In this document: piece by piece, positions 17,139 through 26,043 of the stretch
Numbering within the stretch: the stretch's first letter is position 1
How the letters are laid out: each line of letters starts with the position of its first letter
Source: Paraburkholderia antibiotica
GTDB lineage: Bacteria; Pseudomonadota; Gammaproteobacteria; Burkholderiales; Burkholderiaceae
DNA: 64,000 nucleotides
Direction: 5' to 3'
NCBI RefSeq assembly: GCF_012927125.1
Contig: NZ_JABBFZ010000015.1
Coordinates: 62,001-126,000 of the forward strand
The notes under the pieces: model-generated
What the model was told of the DNA's origin: nothing
Database searches by the model: none
What the model saw: only the letters and a program-made list of their open reading frames with translations
Made by a program: the position numbers and the translations under genes

Positions 17139-17309
17139 CCACGCAAGCGCCTCGCAGATACGAACCCGCGCGGTGCGGTGCGCGGCCCGCTGAGCCGGCT
17201 CCGGCGCCTGCTCAGCGCGGCGCCGGCCCGGCGCACTCACGCGCGGCATACAACGCGCCGCGCGTCTCTTCTTCCCAAACGACAACGACGACGAACAGCG
17301 CTTCCTGAA

Positions 17310-18947
17310 TCAGAAGCCCGCGGCGAGGCCGTCGCGACGGCTGTCGCTCGCCGCGACGTAACCGCGCTCCGGCTCGTTGCGATCGAGCTTCCAGATGAAC
17401 TGGCCTGAGCCGAAGTCCATGTACGGATCGTCGACCGATTTGATCGTGTGGCCGAGCTTCTGCAGGCCCTCGGTGGTCTTCGGATCGAGCGTCGACTCGA
17501 TATCGACCGTGAAGTCGCGGTTGACCTTCCAGCGCGGCGCATCGCACGCGGCCTGCGGCTGCTGACCGTAGTCGAGCATGCGCACCACCGTCTGCAGATG
17601 GCCTTGCGGCTGCATGTCGCCGCCCATCACACCGAAGCTCATCACCGCTTCCTGCTGGCCGTTGACCTGCTGCGTGAGGAACGCCGGGATGATCGTGTGG
17701 AACGGCCGCTTGCCGCCCTCGACGACGTTCGGCGACTTCGGATCCATCGAGAAGCCGCAGCCGCGGTTCTGCATCGCGATGCCGCTGTCCGGCACCACGA
17801 TGCCCGAGCCGAAGCCCATGTAGTTCGACTGGATGAAGCTGACCATCATGCCGTTCTCGTCCGCGGCCGACATGTAGATCGTGCCGCCCGCCTTCGGCAT
17901 GCCGAAGTCGAAGTGCGTCGCGCGCTTCGGATCGATCAGCTTCGCGCGCGAGGTGAGATACGCGTCGTCGAGCATCTGCTCGGGCGTTACTTCCATCGAA
18001 CGCGGATCGGCGACGTAGCGATACAGGTCGGCGAACGCGAGCTTCATCGCTTCGATCTGCAGATGCTGCGACTCGACGCTGTCGACCTTCAGCGACTTCA
18101 CGTCGAACTTCTCGAGAATGCCGAGCGCAACCAGCGCCGCGATGCCCTGGCCGTTCGGCGGAATCTCATGCACGGTGTAGCCGCGATAATCCTTGCCGAT
18201 CGGCTCGACCCAGTCCGCGCGGTAGTTGCGCAGGTCGTCGGCGGTCAGGGCCGCGCCGCCTTCGCGCGCGAACGCGGCGATGCGCTCGGCGATCTCGCCT
18301 TCGTAGTACGCGCGCGGGCCTTGCTCGGCGAGTTGGCGCAGCGTCTTCGCGTGGCCGGGAAAGCGCACCAGCTCGCTCACTTCCGGCGCGCGGCCGCGCG
18401 GCATGAAGGTCTGCGCGAAGCCCGGCTGATCCTTCAGTTCCGGCACCGCGGCCGCCCACTTGTACGCGACGATGCTCGCTACCGCGTGACCGCGCTCGGC
18501 GATTTCGATGGCCGGCTCCATCAGGTCGGCGAACGGCAGTTTGCCGAACTTCTGGTGCAGCGCTTCCCAGCCGGCGATCACGCCCGGCACCGTCACCGCG
18601 TCCCAGCCGCGCTTGGGCTGCTTCGCGAGACCGTGTTCTTCACCGTACTTGCGCTTGAAGTAGTCGACGTTCCACGCGGCCGGCGACACGCCCGACGCGT
18701 TCAGCCCGTGCAGCTTCTTGCCGTCCCACACGAGCGCGAACGCATCGCCGCCGAGGCCGCACGACACCGGTTCGACGACCGTGATCGCCGCGGCTGCCGC
18801 GATCGCCGCGTCGACCGCATTGCCGCCCTTCCACAGCATGCGCAGACCGGCCTGCGCGGCGAGCGGATGCGACGTGGAGACGATATTGCGCGCGAATACG
18901 GGCAAACGTTGTGTCGGATAGGGGTTCTGCCAGTTGAAGCCAGTCAT
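17310..18947 (-). CDS. Gamma-glutamyltransferase family Ntn-hydrolase
   Basis: The 545-residue protein starts at ATG 18945-18947 (GAGAG upstream). It has the family's N-terminal block (STSHPLAAQAGLRMLWKGGNAVDAAIA; EPVSCGLGGDAF), the PPNGQGIAAL block and the processing site GGTIYMSAAD with Thr356 aligned to the nucleophile Thr that starts the small subunit in E. coli Ggt. Instead of the classical TTHYS it has TIYMS, as in YwrD- and acylase-like relatives. No signal peptide is visible, so a cytoplasmic location is likely, unlike periplasmic Ggt. It may hydrolyse gamma-glutamyl compounds or an acyl amide; the substrate is uncertain. Confidence 0.88.
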   Translation of the reverse strand: MTGFNWQNPYPTQRLPVFARNIVSTSHPLAAQAGLRMLWKGGNAVDAAIAAAAAITVVEPVSCGLGGDAFALVWDGKKLHGLNASGVSPAAWNVDYFKRKYGEEHGLAKQPKRGWDAVTVPGVIAGWEALHQKFGKLPFADLMEPAIEIAERGHAVASIVAYKWAAAVPELKDQPGFAQTFMPRGRAPEVSELVRFPGHAKTLRQLAEQGPRAYYEGEIAERIAAFAREGGAALTADDLRNYRADWVEPIGKDYRGYTVHEIPPNGQGIAALVALGILEKFDVKSLKVDSVESQHLQIEAMKLAFADLYRYVADPRSMEVTPEQMLDDAYLTSRAKLIDPKRATHFDFGMPKAGGTIYMSAADENGMMVSFIQSNYMGFGSGIVVPDSGIAMQNRGCGFSMDPKSPNVVEGGKRPFHTIIPAFLTQQVNGQQEAVMSFGVMGGDMQPQGHLQTVVRMLDYGQQPQAACDAPRWKVNRDFTVDIESTLDPKTTEGLQKLGHTIKSVDDPYMDFGSGQFIWKLDRNEPERGYVAASDSRRDGLAAGF

Positions 18948-19320
18948 GTCGAACACTCTCGAAAGCGCGGCCCGGCACGGAAAGTCGCCGGACATCAGGG
19001 GAAGGTTGTAAAGCAGCTGAAATGCGGAACCCCGGATTGCAGCGCGAACCGGCCCAAAAAACAAATTCATTTATCAAATGAATAAATGCATAAGCCATCT
19101 GAATGGGGATTCGACACTGCGGCGCTCCGGTCACGAGGCGCGCGCGAGTTGACGGACAGGAGCGCCGATGGTCTTACAATAGCCGCAACCCGCTTGCCGG
19201 TAGCCGGATTTTCGGTCCGCGTTTCAGCCCGACTCCAGCTCACTCCCGGCTATTTCCAGCCCCTGTTCCGGCTGGATCGACGCCTCCGGCGAGCCGCGCC
19301 CCATCCACGATACGACACAC
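18948..19320. promoter_or_regulatory. Divergent gap between the GGT-like gene and glpR
   Basis: The 373-bp gap has no gene. An AT-rich inverted repeat, ATTCATTT-ATC-AAATGAAT, sits at 19065-19083 about 120 bases upstream of the GGT-like start, a good candidate operator for that gene. The surrounding sequence is otherwise GC-rich. No GlpR-type site was seen before glpR. Confidence 0.45.
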
Positions 19321-20100
19321 ATGACACGAGACCCCCGCCTGACTCTCAACGCCCGGCAACAGGAATTGCTGGAATGGGTGCAACGCGACGGCTTCGTAAC
19401 CGTGGACGATCTCGCGAGCCACTTCGACGTGACGCCGCAGACGATCCGCCGCGACGTCAACTGGCTCGCCGACATGAACCTGCTGCGTCGCTACCACGGC
19501 GGCGCCAGCCTGCCGACCAGCTCGGAAAACGTCTCCTACACCGCGCGGCAGCGGATGTTCCACGACGAGAAGCGGCGCATCGCGACGCTAGTGGCCACTC
19601 ACATTCCCGATCAGGCGTCGCTGTTCATCAATCTCGGCACCACCACCGAAGAAGTCGCGCGCGCGCTGAACCGGCATCGCGGCCTGCGCGTAATCACCAA
19701 CAATCTGAACGTCGCGAGCATGATGAGCGGCTACCCCGATTGCGAGGTGCTGGTGACGGGCGGCATCGTGCGACCGTGGGACAAGGGCATCGTCGGCGAA
19801 CTGGCGATCGACTTCATTCGCCAGTTCAAGGTCGACTTCGCGATCATCGGCACGTCGAGCATCGAGACCGACGGCACACTGCGCGATTTCGACACGCGCG
19901 AGGTGCGCGTCGCCGAGGCGATCATCGAGCACGCGCGCACTGTGTTTCTCGCCGCCGACCACTCGAAATTCGGCCGCCCGGCGCTGGTTCGCCAGGGCCA
20001 TCTCGAGCAGATCGACGCGCTCTTCACCGACGCCGCCCCACCCGCCGACATGACCGAGATGCTGGGTGCCGTCAACTGCCAGGTCTATATCGCCGACTAA
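19321..20100 (+). CDS. glpR: DeoR-family repressor, GlpR
   Basis: The 259-residue product has the DeoR helix-turn-helix at the N-terminus (VTVDDLASHFDVTPQTIRRDVNWL, about residues 27-50), followed by the LLRRYHGGAS linker and a C-terminal sugar-phosphate sensor domain (INLGTTTEEVARAL, ITNNLNVA, IVGELAIDFI). The close match to GlpR and the nearby glpD and glpK make glycerol-3-phosphate the likely inducer. It should repress glpD through the operator at 22257. The start is the ATG preceding the conserved RLTLNARQQELL. Confidence 0.88.
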   Translation: MTRDPRLTLNARQQELLEWVQRDGFVTVDDLASHFDVTPQTIRRDVNWLADMNLLRRYHGGASLPTSSENVSYTARQRMFHDEKRRIATLVATHIPDQASLFINLGTTTEEVARALNRHRGLRVITNNLNVASMMSGYPDCEVLVTGGIVRPWDKGIVGELAIDFIRQFKVDFAIIGTSSIETDGTLRDFDTREVRVAEAIIEHARTVFLAADHSKFGRPALVRQGHLEQIDALFTDAAPPADMTEMLGAVNCQVYIAD

Positions 20101-20488
20101 TATCGCCGACCAGGCAGGCGGCCTCGCGCCAGCCGCTCATCGGCGATTCGCCACGCGTTCGTCAGATGGATGACAGCCGGCCCAGGCGTTCGCCGCCATG
20201 TTGCGGCGCACGCAAAACTTCGAGTGAAATCAAGGATTAGCGCGCGATCGCGGACCGCCGCTTGGGCCGCGAATTGTCAAACGGAAAATTTGCGGGGGCC
20301 GGGTTGGCGTTTCATCGGTGCTCGCCTACACTCCAGTTCCCCGGCGTTGCGTGCGTGCTGCGCGCCGCGCCCGTAGTGTGAATCTGTCGTGTAAGCCGTA
20401 CTTCCCGCCCTGATCTTCCCGCGGCCCCCGCACCGGCCTCCCCGGCTGCTTGCAAGGTTGCCCGCGATTGCCTGACATGGAGAGAACG
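20101..20488. other. Intergenic region after glpR
   Basis: 388 bp without a supported gene. The stretch near 20270-20300 is relatively AT-rich (TTGTCAAACGG) and may hold the promoter of the small gene at 20489; no clear -10 hexamer could be fixed. Confidence 0.35.
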
Positions 20489-20686
20489 ATGCTGAGTCCG
20501 CATGAATTCGCCACGTTGTTGCTCGTCAAGGACGCCCCCAATCAGGTCGACATGGACCGAGAAGAACTCGACGCTTTGCTCGAACGCCAACTGGTGCAAC
20601 TCGAACGCCTCGCATCGGGCAACGAGCAGTGGAGCGTGACGGAAAGCGGCGACGACGCGCTGCGGGCCATCAAACGTTTTTCGTAG
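20489..20686 (+). CDS. Small conserved-looking hypothetical protein (65 aa)
   Basis: A 65-residue acidic protein starting at ATG 20489, five bases after GGAGAG; an upstream in-frame ATG at 20477 overlaps that site and is less likely. It is rich in Leu and Glu with a helical MDREELDALLERQLVQLERLA core and no Cys. A good ribosome-binding site and an intrinsic terminator 20 bases downstream support it as a real single-gene unit. No family is recognised. Confidence 0.65.
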   Translation: MLSPHEFATLLLVKDAPNQVDMDREELDALLERQLVQLERLASGNEQWSVTESGDDALRAIKRFS

Positions 20687-20705
20687 GATCGGGTTCCGGT
20701 GTCCG

Positions 20706-20730
20706 ACCGGCTTCTCTCTCGCCGGTTTTT
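20706..20730 (+). terminator. Terminator of the 65-aa gene
   Basis: ACCGGC and GCCGGT form a six-base stem with a nine-base loop, followed by four T residues, 20 bases after the stop codon. Confidence 0.65.
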
Positions 20731-20862
20731 CCGCTGGTTTTCTGCCGGAGCGTCTCCGCCTGACCGCCGACGTCGTCATATCGGCGTTGCCGGCCAGGAT
20801 GCGCGGTTCGCGCACACCTGTCGTCCGGTTTATCCAGATTGCAACTCGCTTCGCATAGCAAC

Positions 20863-20885
20863 GGGCCGCCTTCGCGGCCCTTTTG
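20863..20885 (+). terminator. Second plus-strand terminator with no obvious gene
   Basis: GGGCCGC-CTTC-GCGGCCC followed by TTTTG is a strong intrinsic terminator on the plus strand. It lies 130 bases beyond the terminator at 20706-20730 and before the TetR gene at 20950, so it either backs up the first one or ends an undetected short transcript. Confidence 0.75.
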
Positions 20886-20949
20886 TTGTGTGGTTGTGCG
20901 CAAATCCTTTACACAGTAAATTCATGCGACGGACTTCCAGCCCTCGCGC

Positions 20950-21612
20950 ATGCCCAAAACGCTCTCCCCCGAAGACATCCAGCAGTTTCGCGAAGCCATG
21001 CGGCGCGTCGCTGAAAACGCGTTCGCGACGCGCGGCGCACAAGGCGTCACGATGCGCGAACTGGCGAAGGAGCTGGGCTGCAGCGCGATGACGCCATACC
21101 GCTACTTTCGCGACAAGGACGACATTCTCGCGATGGTCCGCGCCGCCGCGTTCAACCGCTTTGCGGCGCGCCTCGAAGCGGCCGCGCAAAACATCCCCGC
21201 CGCCGCCTCCGCCATCGATCACAGCGCGGTGAGTTACGCGTACGTCGCGTTCGCGCTCGACGAACCGCATGCCTATCGCCTGCTGTTCGATCAGACGCCG
21301 CAGCAGCAAAGTGCTTATCCCGAATTGGCGGCGGCGTCGCAGCGCGCGTGGCGTCTGCTCGGCGCGCATTTCGAGCGGCTCGTCGCGGCGGGCGTGCTCG
21401 AAGGCGATCCGGCGTTGATCGGTTACGCGTACTGGACCAGCCTGCACGGCTTCACGATGCTGGCGCTGGCGAACCAGTTGCCGTTGCCGGCCGCGCAGCA
21501 GACCGATACCGACGGCGACGCCACGACGGCCGCGCACGAGCCGTCGCGCGAAGCGGTGTTCGCGCAGATTCTGCGGATGTTGTGGCGCGGGGCGCTGCCG
21601 CAGCGAAACTGA
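20950..21612 (+). CDS. TetR/AcrR-family transcriptional regulator
   Basis: The 220-residue protein has the TetR helix-turn-helix near residues 20-65 (AFATRGAQGVTMRELAKELGCSAMTPYRYFRDKDDIL) and a C-terminal TetR_C/WHG-like ligand domain (ALDEPHAYRLLFDQTP; YAYWTSLHGFTMLALA). It is not adjacent to an obvious target such as an exporter; the neighbours are the 65-aa gene and a lipoprotein. Ligand and targets unknown. Confidence 0.88.
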   Translation: MPKTLSPEDIQQFREAMRRVAENAFATRGAQGVTMRELAKELGCSAMTPYRYFRDKDDILAMVRAAAFNRFAARLEAAAQNIPAAASAIDHSAVSYAYVAFALDEPHAYRLLFDQTPQQQSAYPELAAASQRAWRLLGAHFERLVAAGVLEGDPALIGYAYWTSLHGFTMLALANQLPLPAAQQTDTDGDATTAAHEPSREAVFAQILRMLWRGALPQRN

Positions 21613-21755
21613 ATCCGCGCGCCCACGCCAGGAGAGCGGCGCCGGTCCAAAGATTCATCGCGCCGCCCGCTCCCACGGCAACGTCACATCGGGAACTCAT
21701 CGTTCCGGCAGCAACGTCCATCGACCGGAGACCGCTGCGTCAAAGCCCCCGTGCC

Positions 21756-22130
21756 TCAACCGCTACGCAAAGTCGGATCCGCCGCCGCGCGCCATCCGAT
21801 CGCCTTCGCCCGCTGCTCATTAAAGAACCCGACCCACTGATTACGCACCTTCGGGTCGCTGCTGAGCGCCTCGCTCGCATGGCGCTGCGCGATCGATGCC
21901 TGGAACGCGCAGAAATCGTCCTTCGACAGCCGGCCGCGCCGGTTCGCCACGTAGGCGTCGAAGAAGGTCGTATAGACGGCCTGCGCGTCGGGGCCGTAGT
22001 CGACGGTCTGCGGCGAACACATCTGCTGTAACGCTTCGAACGACGTCGCGCCCCTCGTTCCCTCCAGGCTCGGCGTGCTCACGCACCCCGCCAGAAGCGC
22101 CGCGGCGCCGATCATCAAAAGTCCACGCAT
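21756..22130 (-). CDS. Small lipoprotein
   Basis: The 124-residue protein has an N-terminal lipoprotein signal with lipobox LLAGC, Cys15 or 16 being the acylated residue, so it should be anchored to a membrane facing the periplasm. The mature part is polar and mostly helical with a Cys in QQMCSPQ and another in DDFCAFQ. No family recognised. It is divergent from glpD, so its promoter region borders the GlpR operator area. Confidence 0.75.
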   Translation of the reverse strand: MRGLLMIGAAALLAGCVSTPSLEGTRGATSFEALQQMCSPQTVDYGPDAQAVYTTFFDAYVANRRGRLSKDDFCAFQASIAQRHASEALSSDPKVRNQWVGFFNEQRAKAIGWRAAADPTLRSG

Positions 22131-22256
22131 TCATCACCTCGAAATGGCTGCTGTCGAGAGTATCGTCCGCGACCGCGCGTTGCGCCACTCCTCCGGCCAT
22201 CCGGCCAGGTCTGACCCGGATCAATGAACTTTACTTTTTCGAATGTGTTCATTAAA

Positions 22257-22270
22257 GTTCGAAAACGAAC
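22257..22270. promoter_or_regulatory. GlpR-type operator upstream of glpD
   Basis: GTTCGAAAACGAAC is a 5-4-5 palindrome 67 bases before the glpD start. It closely matches the GlpR box of E. coli, whose half-sites are TGTTCG and CGAACA. Extra half-site-like GTTCG (22278) and TTCGAA (22238) sequences flank it, suggesting a multi-site operator. GlpR is encoded about 2.2 kb upstream. Confidence 0.8.
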
Positions 22271-22336
22271 ATCATCCGTTCGATTCACTTTCCAACATCC
22301 GATTCGGTGTCCGGATTCGACCAGAGGACTCAGCAG

Positions 22337-23866
22337 GTGGCGCAAGGCTCGAAATACGATTTGCTCGTCGTGGGCGGCGGGATCAACGGTGCCGGCATCG
22401 CGCGCGACGCGGCCGGCCGTGGCCTGTCGGTGCTGTTGTGCGAGCAGGACGATCTGGCCGCGCATACGTCGTCGGCGAGCACCAAGCTGATTCACGGCGG
22501 CCTGCGCTACCTCGAATACCGCGAGTTCGGACTGGTGCGCAAAGCGCTGCTGGAACGCGAGACGCTGCTACGCGCCGCGCCGCACATCATGTGGCCGCTG
22601 CGTTTCGTGATGCCGCATATGCCGGACCTGCGCCCGGCCTGGCTGATCCGCGCCGGCCTGTTCCTGTACGACCACCTGGCGAAGCGCGAACTGCTGCCGG
22701 GCTCGCGCGGTATCGTGATGGCGAAGCACCCGGCCGGCGCGCCGCTCGTCGATTCGATCCGGCGCGGCTTCGTCTATTCGGACGGCTGGGTCAACGACGC
22801 ACGCCTCGTCGTGCTGAACGCGCTCGACGCGCACGAGCGCGGCGCGACGATCCTCACGCGCACGAAGCTGGTCGGCGCACAGCGCACGGGCGACGAGTGG
22901 CGCGCGCAACTGCGCCAGGCGGACGGCACGACGCTCGACGTGCGCGCCGCCGCGATCGCCAACGCGGCGGGCCCGTGGGTCGGCGAACTGCTGAAGGGCG
23001 CGCTCGGCCGGCCGGCGTCGCATAGCGTGCGGCTCGTCAAGGGCAGCCACATCGTCACGCGGCGGCTGTTCGAGCACGACCACGCGTACATCTTCCAGAA
23101 TCCGGACAAGCGGATCATCTTCGCGATTCCGTACGAACACGACTACACGCTGATCGGCACGACCGACCTCGAATATCGCGGCGACCCATCGCAAGTCGCG
23201 ATCGACGCGAACGAAACGCAGTATCTGTGCGACTCGATCAACCGCTACTTCAAGCAGAAGATCTCGCCCGCCGACGTGCGCTGGAGCTATTCGGGCGTGC
23301 GGCCGCTGCTCGAAGACGAGAACGCGGAGAACGCATCGGCGGTCACGCGCGACTACTCGCTCGAACTCGACGCGCCCGCGGGCGAAGCGCCGCTGCTGTC
23401 GGTGTTCGGCGGCAAGATCACGACCTTTCGCAAGCTCGCCGAACAGGCGGTCGACACGCTCGCCGAGGCACTGCGCCACAGCGCGCCCGCGTGGACCGTC
23501 GGCGCGGCGCTGCCTGGGGGCGATATCGCGCATGCGAACTTCAACCGCTTCCTCGGCGAGTTCTCGCGCGAGCATGCGTGGCTGCCGGCGTCGCTCGCGC
23601 ATCGGCTCGCGCGCGCTTATGGCACGCGCGCGCATCGCGTGCTCGGCAATGCACGCTCGCTCGCCGAGCTCGGTCACGAATTCGCGCCGGGGCTTTACGA
23701 AGCGGAACTGGTTTATCTGCGCGACACCGAATGGGCGCGCGATGCACAGGACGTGTTGTGGCGGCGCTCGAAGCTCGGTCTGCACGTCGTGCCGGGCACG
23801 CTGGAGCAGGTGACGCGCGACATCGACGGCTGGTTCGCGCGCGAACCGGTGCGGCAGAGCGCGTAA
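22337..23866 (+). CDS. glpD: Aerobic glycerol-3-phosphate dehydrogenase
   Basis: The product (509 residues from the GTG at 22337) oxidises sn-glycerol-3-phosphate to dihydroxyacetone phosphate at the inner membrane and reduces quinone. It has the FAD-binding YDLLVVGGGINGAGIARDAAGRG at the N-terminus, the SSASTKLIHGGLRYLE block, and the C-terminal FGGKITTFRKLAEQ segment. The GTG at 22337 is chosen because AGAGG lies about ten bases upstream and it gives the ten-residue lead before YDLL that relatives have; a GTG at 22307 is possible. A GlpR operator lies upstream. Confidence 0.95.
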   Translation: MAQGSKYDLLVVGGGINGAGIARDAAGRGLSVLLCEQDDLAAHTSSASTKLIHGGLRYLEYREFGLVRKALLERETLLRAAPHIMWPLRFVMPHMPDLRPAWLIRAGLFLYDHLAKRELLPGSRGIVMAKHPAGAPLVDSIRRGFVYSDGWVNDARLVVLNALDAHERGATILTRTKLVGAQRTGDEWRAQLRQADGTTLDVRAAAIANAAGPWVGELLKGALGRPASHSVRLVKGSHIVTRRLFEHDHAYIFQNPDKRIIFAIPYEHDYTLIGTTDLEYRGDPSQVAIDANETQYLCDSINRYFKQKISPADVRWSYSGVRPLLEDENAENASAVTRDYSLELDAPAGEAPLLSVFGGKITTFRKLAEQAVDTLAEALRHSAPAWTVGAALPGGDIAHANFNRFLGEFSREHAWLPASLAHRLARAYGTRAHRVLGNARSLAELGHEFAPGLYEAELVYLRDTEWARDAQDVLWRRSKLGLHVVPGTLEQVTRDIDGWFAREPVRQSA

Positions 23867-24268
23867 GCGGTAAACGAACGGCGGACGAAAGACGGCAAGC
23901 GGCGGACTGCAAACAGCGAACGATAAGCGGTAAGCGGATACAGGCTGGCATAAGCAGGCACACGCGGGCACAGGCAGGTACAAGCGCACGCAGGCAGGAG
24001 GCACGGACAAGCGGGCCTCGACGACCTCAAGCGGACCCCGGCGGCCTTGGGCGCCCCAACCGGTGCCAGGCCACCGCCGAACCTCCCAACCCAGCCCGAA
24101 CGCACGTAGCCGCCCCGCATCTCCGACTGGACGACGCCCGCCCGCGCCATCACACTATCGCGGCCGCTCGACAACAACGCGTCACCATACGCCACAACGC
24201 GCCGCCACCCGCCGCGCCCATCGCCGACCGGAAGTCCGGCGATCCGTAACATGCATGGAGAAGAGACA
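23867..24268. other. Long glpD-glpK spacer with degenerate repeats
   Basis: The 402-bp spacer lacks a gene and contains imperfect repeats such as AAGCGGTAA (two copies) and many variants of GCAGGCACA/GCGGGCACA between about 23940 and 24005. In many bacteria glpF, the glycerol facilitator gene, lies beside glpK; it is absent here. Nothing in the spacer looks like a glpF remnant. Confidence 0.6.
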
Positions 24269-25768
24269 ATGCAGGATCAGTACGTCCTCGCGCTTGACCA
24301 AGGCACCACCAGCTCGCGCGCGATGCTGTTCGACCGGCTCGGCAACATCGTGTCGACCGCGCAGAAGGAATTCCAGCAGATCTACCCGCACCCCGGCTGG
24401 GTCGAGCACGACCCGCAGGAAATCTGGTCGACCCAGGCCGGCGTCGCCGCCGAGGCGGTCACGCGCGCTGGCATGAACGGCACGTCGATCGCGGCAATCG
24501 GCATCACCAACCAGCGCGAAACCACCATCGTGTGGGATCGCGAAACCGGCCAGCCGATCTACAACGCGATCGTCTGGCAGGACCGCCGCACCGCCGACTT
24601 CTGCGACGAACTGAAAGCGCAGGGGCTCGAAGCAAGCGTGCGCGCGAAGACCGGCCTGCCAATCGACTCGTACTTTTCCGCGACCAAGATCCGCTGGATT
24701 CTCGACAACGTCGCGGGCGCACGCGAAAAAGCACGCCAGGGCCGGCTCGCATTCGGCACCGTCGACAGCTGGCTGGTGTGGAATTTCACCAAGGGCGCGC
24801 TGCACATCACCGACGTGACCAACGCGTCGCGCACGATGCTGTTCAACATCCACACGCTGAAGTGGGACGACGAGCTGCTCGACGCGCTCGACATTCCACG
24901 CAGCATGCTGCCGGAAGTGCGGCCGTCCTCGGAGGTCTATGGGCCGACCGTGACCACCGTGTTCGCGTCGAAGATTCCGCTCGCGGGCATCGCCGGCGAT
25001 CAGCACGCCGCGCTGTTCGGCCAGATGTGCACCGAGTCGGGCATGGTGAAGAACACCTACGGCACCGGCTGCTTCCTCGTGATGAACACGGGCGCGAAGC
25101 CGATCGAATCGAACAACAATCTCGTCACGACGATCGCCTGGCAGATCGGCGAGCGCGTCGACTATGCGCTCGAAGGCAGCATCTTTATCGGCGGCGCGGT
25201 CGTGCAGTGGCTGCGCGACGGCCTCGGCATCATCAAGAACGCGGCGGAGATCGAAACGCTCGCGCGCGGCGTGCCGCATTGCGACGGTGTGTATCTCGTG
25301 CCCGCCTTCGCCGGGCTCGGCGCGCCGCACTGGAACGCGCATGCGCGCGGCACGCTGTTCGGCGTCACGCGCGGCACGACGTCCGCGCACATCGCGCGCG
25401 CGGCGCTCGATTCGATCGCGTATCAATCGGTCGACGTGCTGAAGGCGATGGAAGCCGACTCGGGCATCCGCATCGGTGAATTGCGGGTCGACGGCGGCGC
25501 CTGCGCGAACAATCTGCTGATGCAGTTCCAGGCCGATATTCTCGGCGTCGACGCGGTGCGCCCGAAGGTGTCGGAGACGACCGCGCTCGGCGCGGCCTAT
25601 CTGGCCGGTCTCGCGGTCGGCTACTGGAAGGACATCGACGAACTGAAGAGCCAGTGGAAGCTCGAGCACCGCTTCACGCCGGCGCTGCCGCACGCGGAGG
25701 TCAAGTCGTGTCTCGAAGGCTGGCAGCGCGCAATTCGCGCGGCGAAGGCGTGGGCGGACATGCCGTAA
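24269..25768 (+). CDS. glpK: Glycerol kinase
   Basis: The 499-residue cytoplasmic enzyme phosphorylates glycerol with ATP. It shows the FGGY-family blocks: LALDQGTTSSRAM at residue 8, the NQRETTIVWDRETG segment, the glycerol-site region IVWQDRRTADFC, the GDQHAALFGQ block and the adenine-site signature GELRVDGGACANNLLMQFQ. Start: ATG 24269 is six to nine bases after GGAGAAGAG; an ATG at 24251 would add six residues upstream of that site. It forms the catabolic pair with glpD, although a 402-bp spacer separates them. Confidence 0.95.
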   Translation: MQDQYVLALDQGTTSSRAMLFDRLGNIVSTAQKEFQQIYPHPGWVEHDPQEIWSTQAGVAAEAVTRAGMNGTSIAAIGITNQRETTIVWDRETGQPIYNAIVWQDRRTADFCDELKAQGLEASVRAKTGLPIDSYFSATKIRWILDNVAGAREKARQGRLAFGTVDSWLVWNFTKGALHITDVTNASRTMLFNIHTLKWDDELLDALDIPRSMLPEVRPSSEVYGPTVTTVFASKIPLAGIAGDQHAALFGQMCTESGMVKNTYGTGCFLVMNTGAKPIESNNNLVTTIAWQIGERVDYALEGSIFIGGAVVQWLRDGLGIIKNAAEIETLARGVPHCDGVYLVPAFAGLGAPHWNAHARGTLFGVTRGTTSAHIARAALDSIAYQSVDVLKAMEADSGIRIGELRVDGGACANNLLMQFQADILGVDAVRPKVSETTALGAAYLAGLAVGYWKDIDELKSQWKLEHRFTPALPHAEVKSCLEGWQRAIRAAKAWADMP

Positions 25769-25901
25769 CGGCGCGAACGCGACGCAAGTGTTGCAAGCCG
25801 GCGGCTATGGCGGGAGTTGCTGGCAGGCAGAGCGGCAGCAGCCGATCTGCCGAAGCCACCGGCAGGTCGCGCGGGCGAAAGCACGTATCATGATGCTTTT
25901 A

Positions 25902-25925
25902 CGGCGCGCTTGATGGCGCGTTTTT
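25902..25925 (+). terminator. Weak candidate terminator after glpK
   Basis: CGCGC-TTGATG-GCGCG is a five-base stem followed by five T residues, about 135 bases beyond the glpK stop and before the HAD gene. The short stem makes it tentative. Confidence 0.35.
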
Positions 25926-26043
25926 AACCGCACGCTTGTTATCGCGCGCGGCTCATCGCGAGATACGGCCCGCAATCCGCGCAATCCGTTCGCTCGCGCG
26001 CGGTCCGCTTACCGCGCTCACCGCGTTTATAGCTTCCCCTGGC

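Noticed and set aside
23940..24010. CRISPR-like or mobile-element repeats in the glpD-glpK spacer
   Set aside because: Repeats are short, imperfect and irregularly spaced; there are no spacers of fixed length, no cas genes and no terminal inverted repeats.
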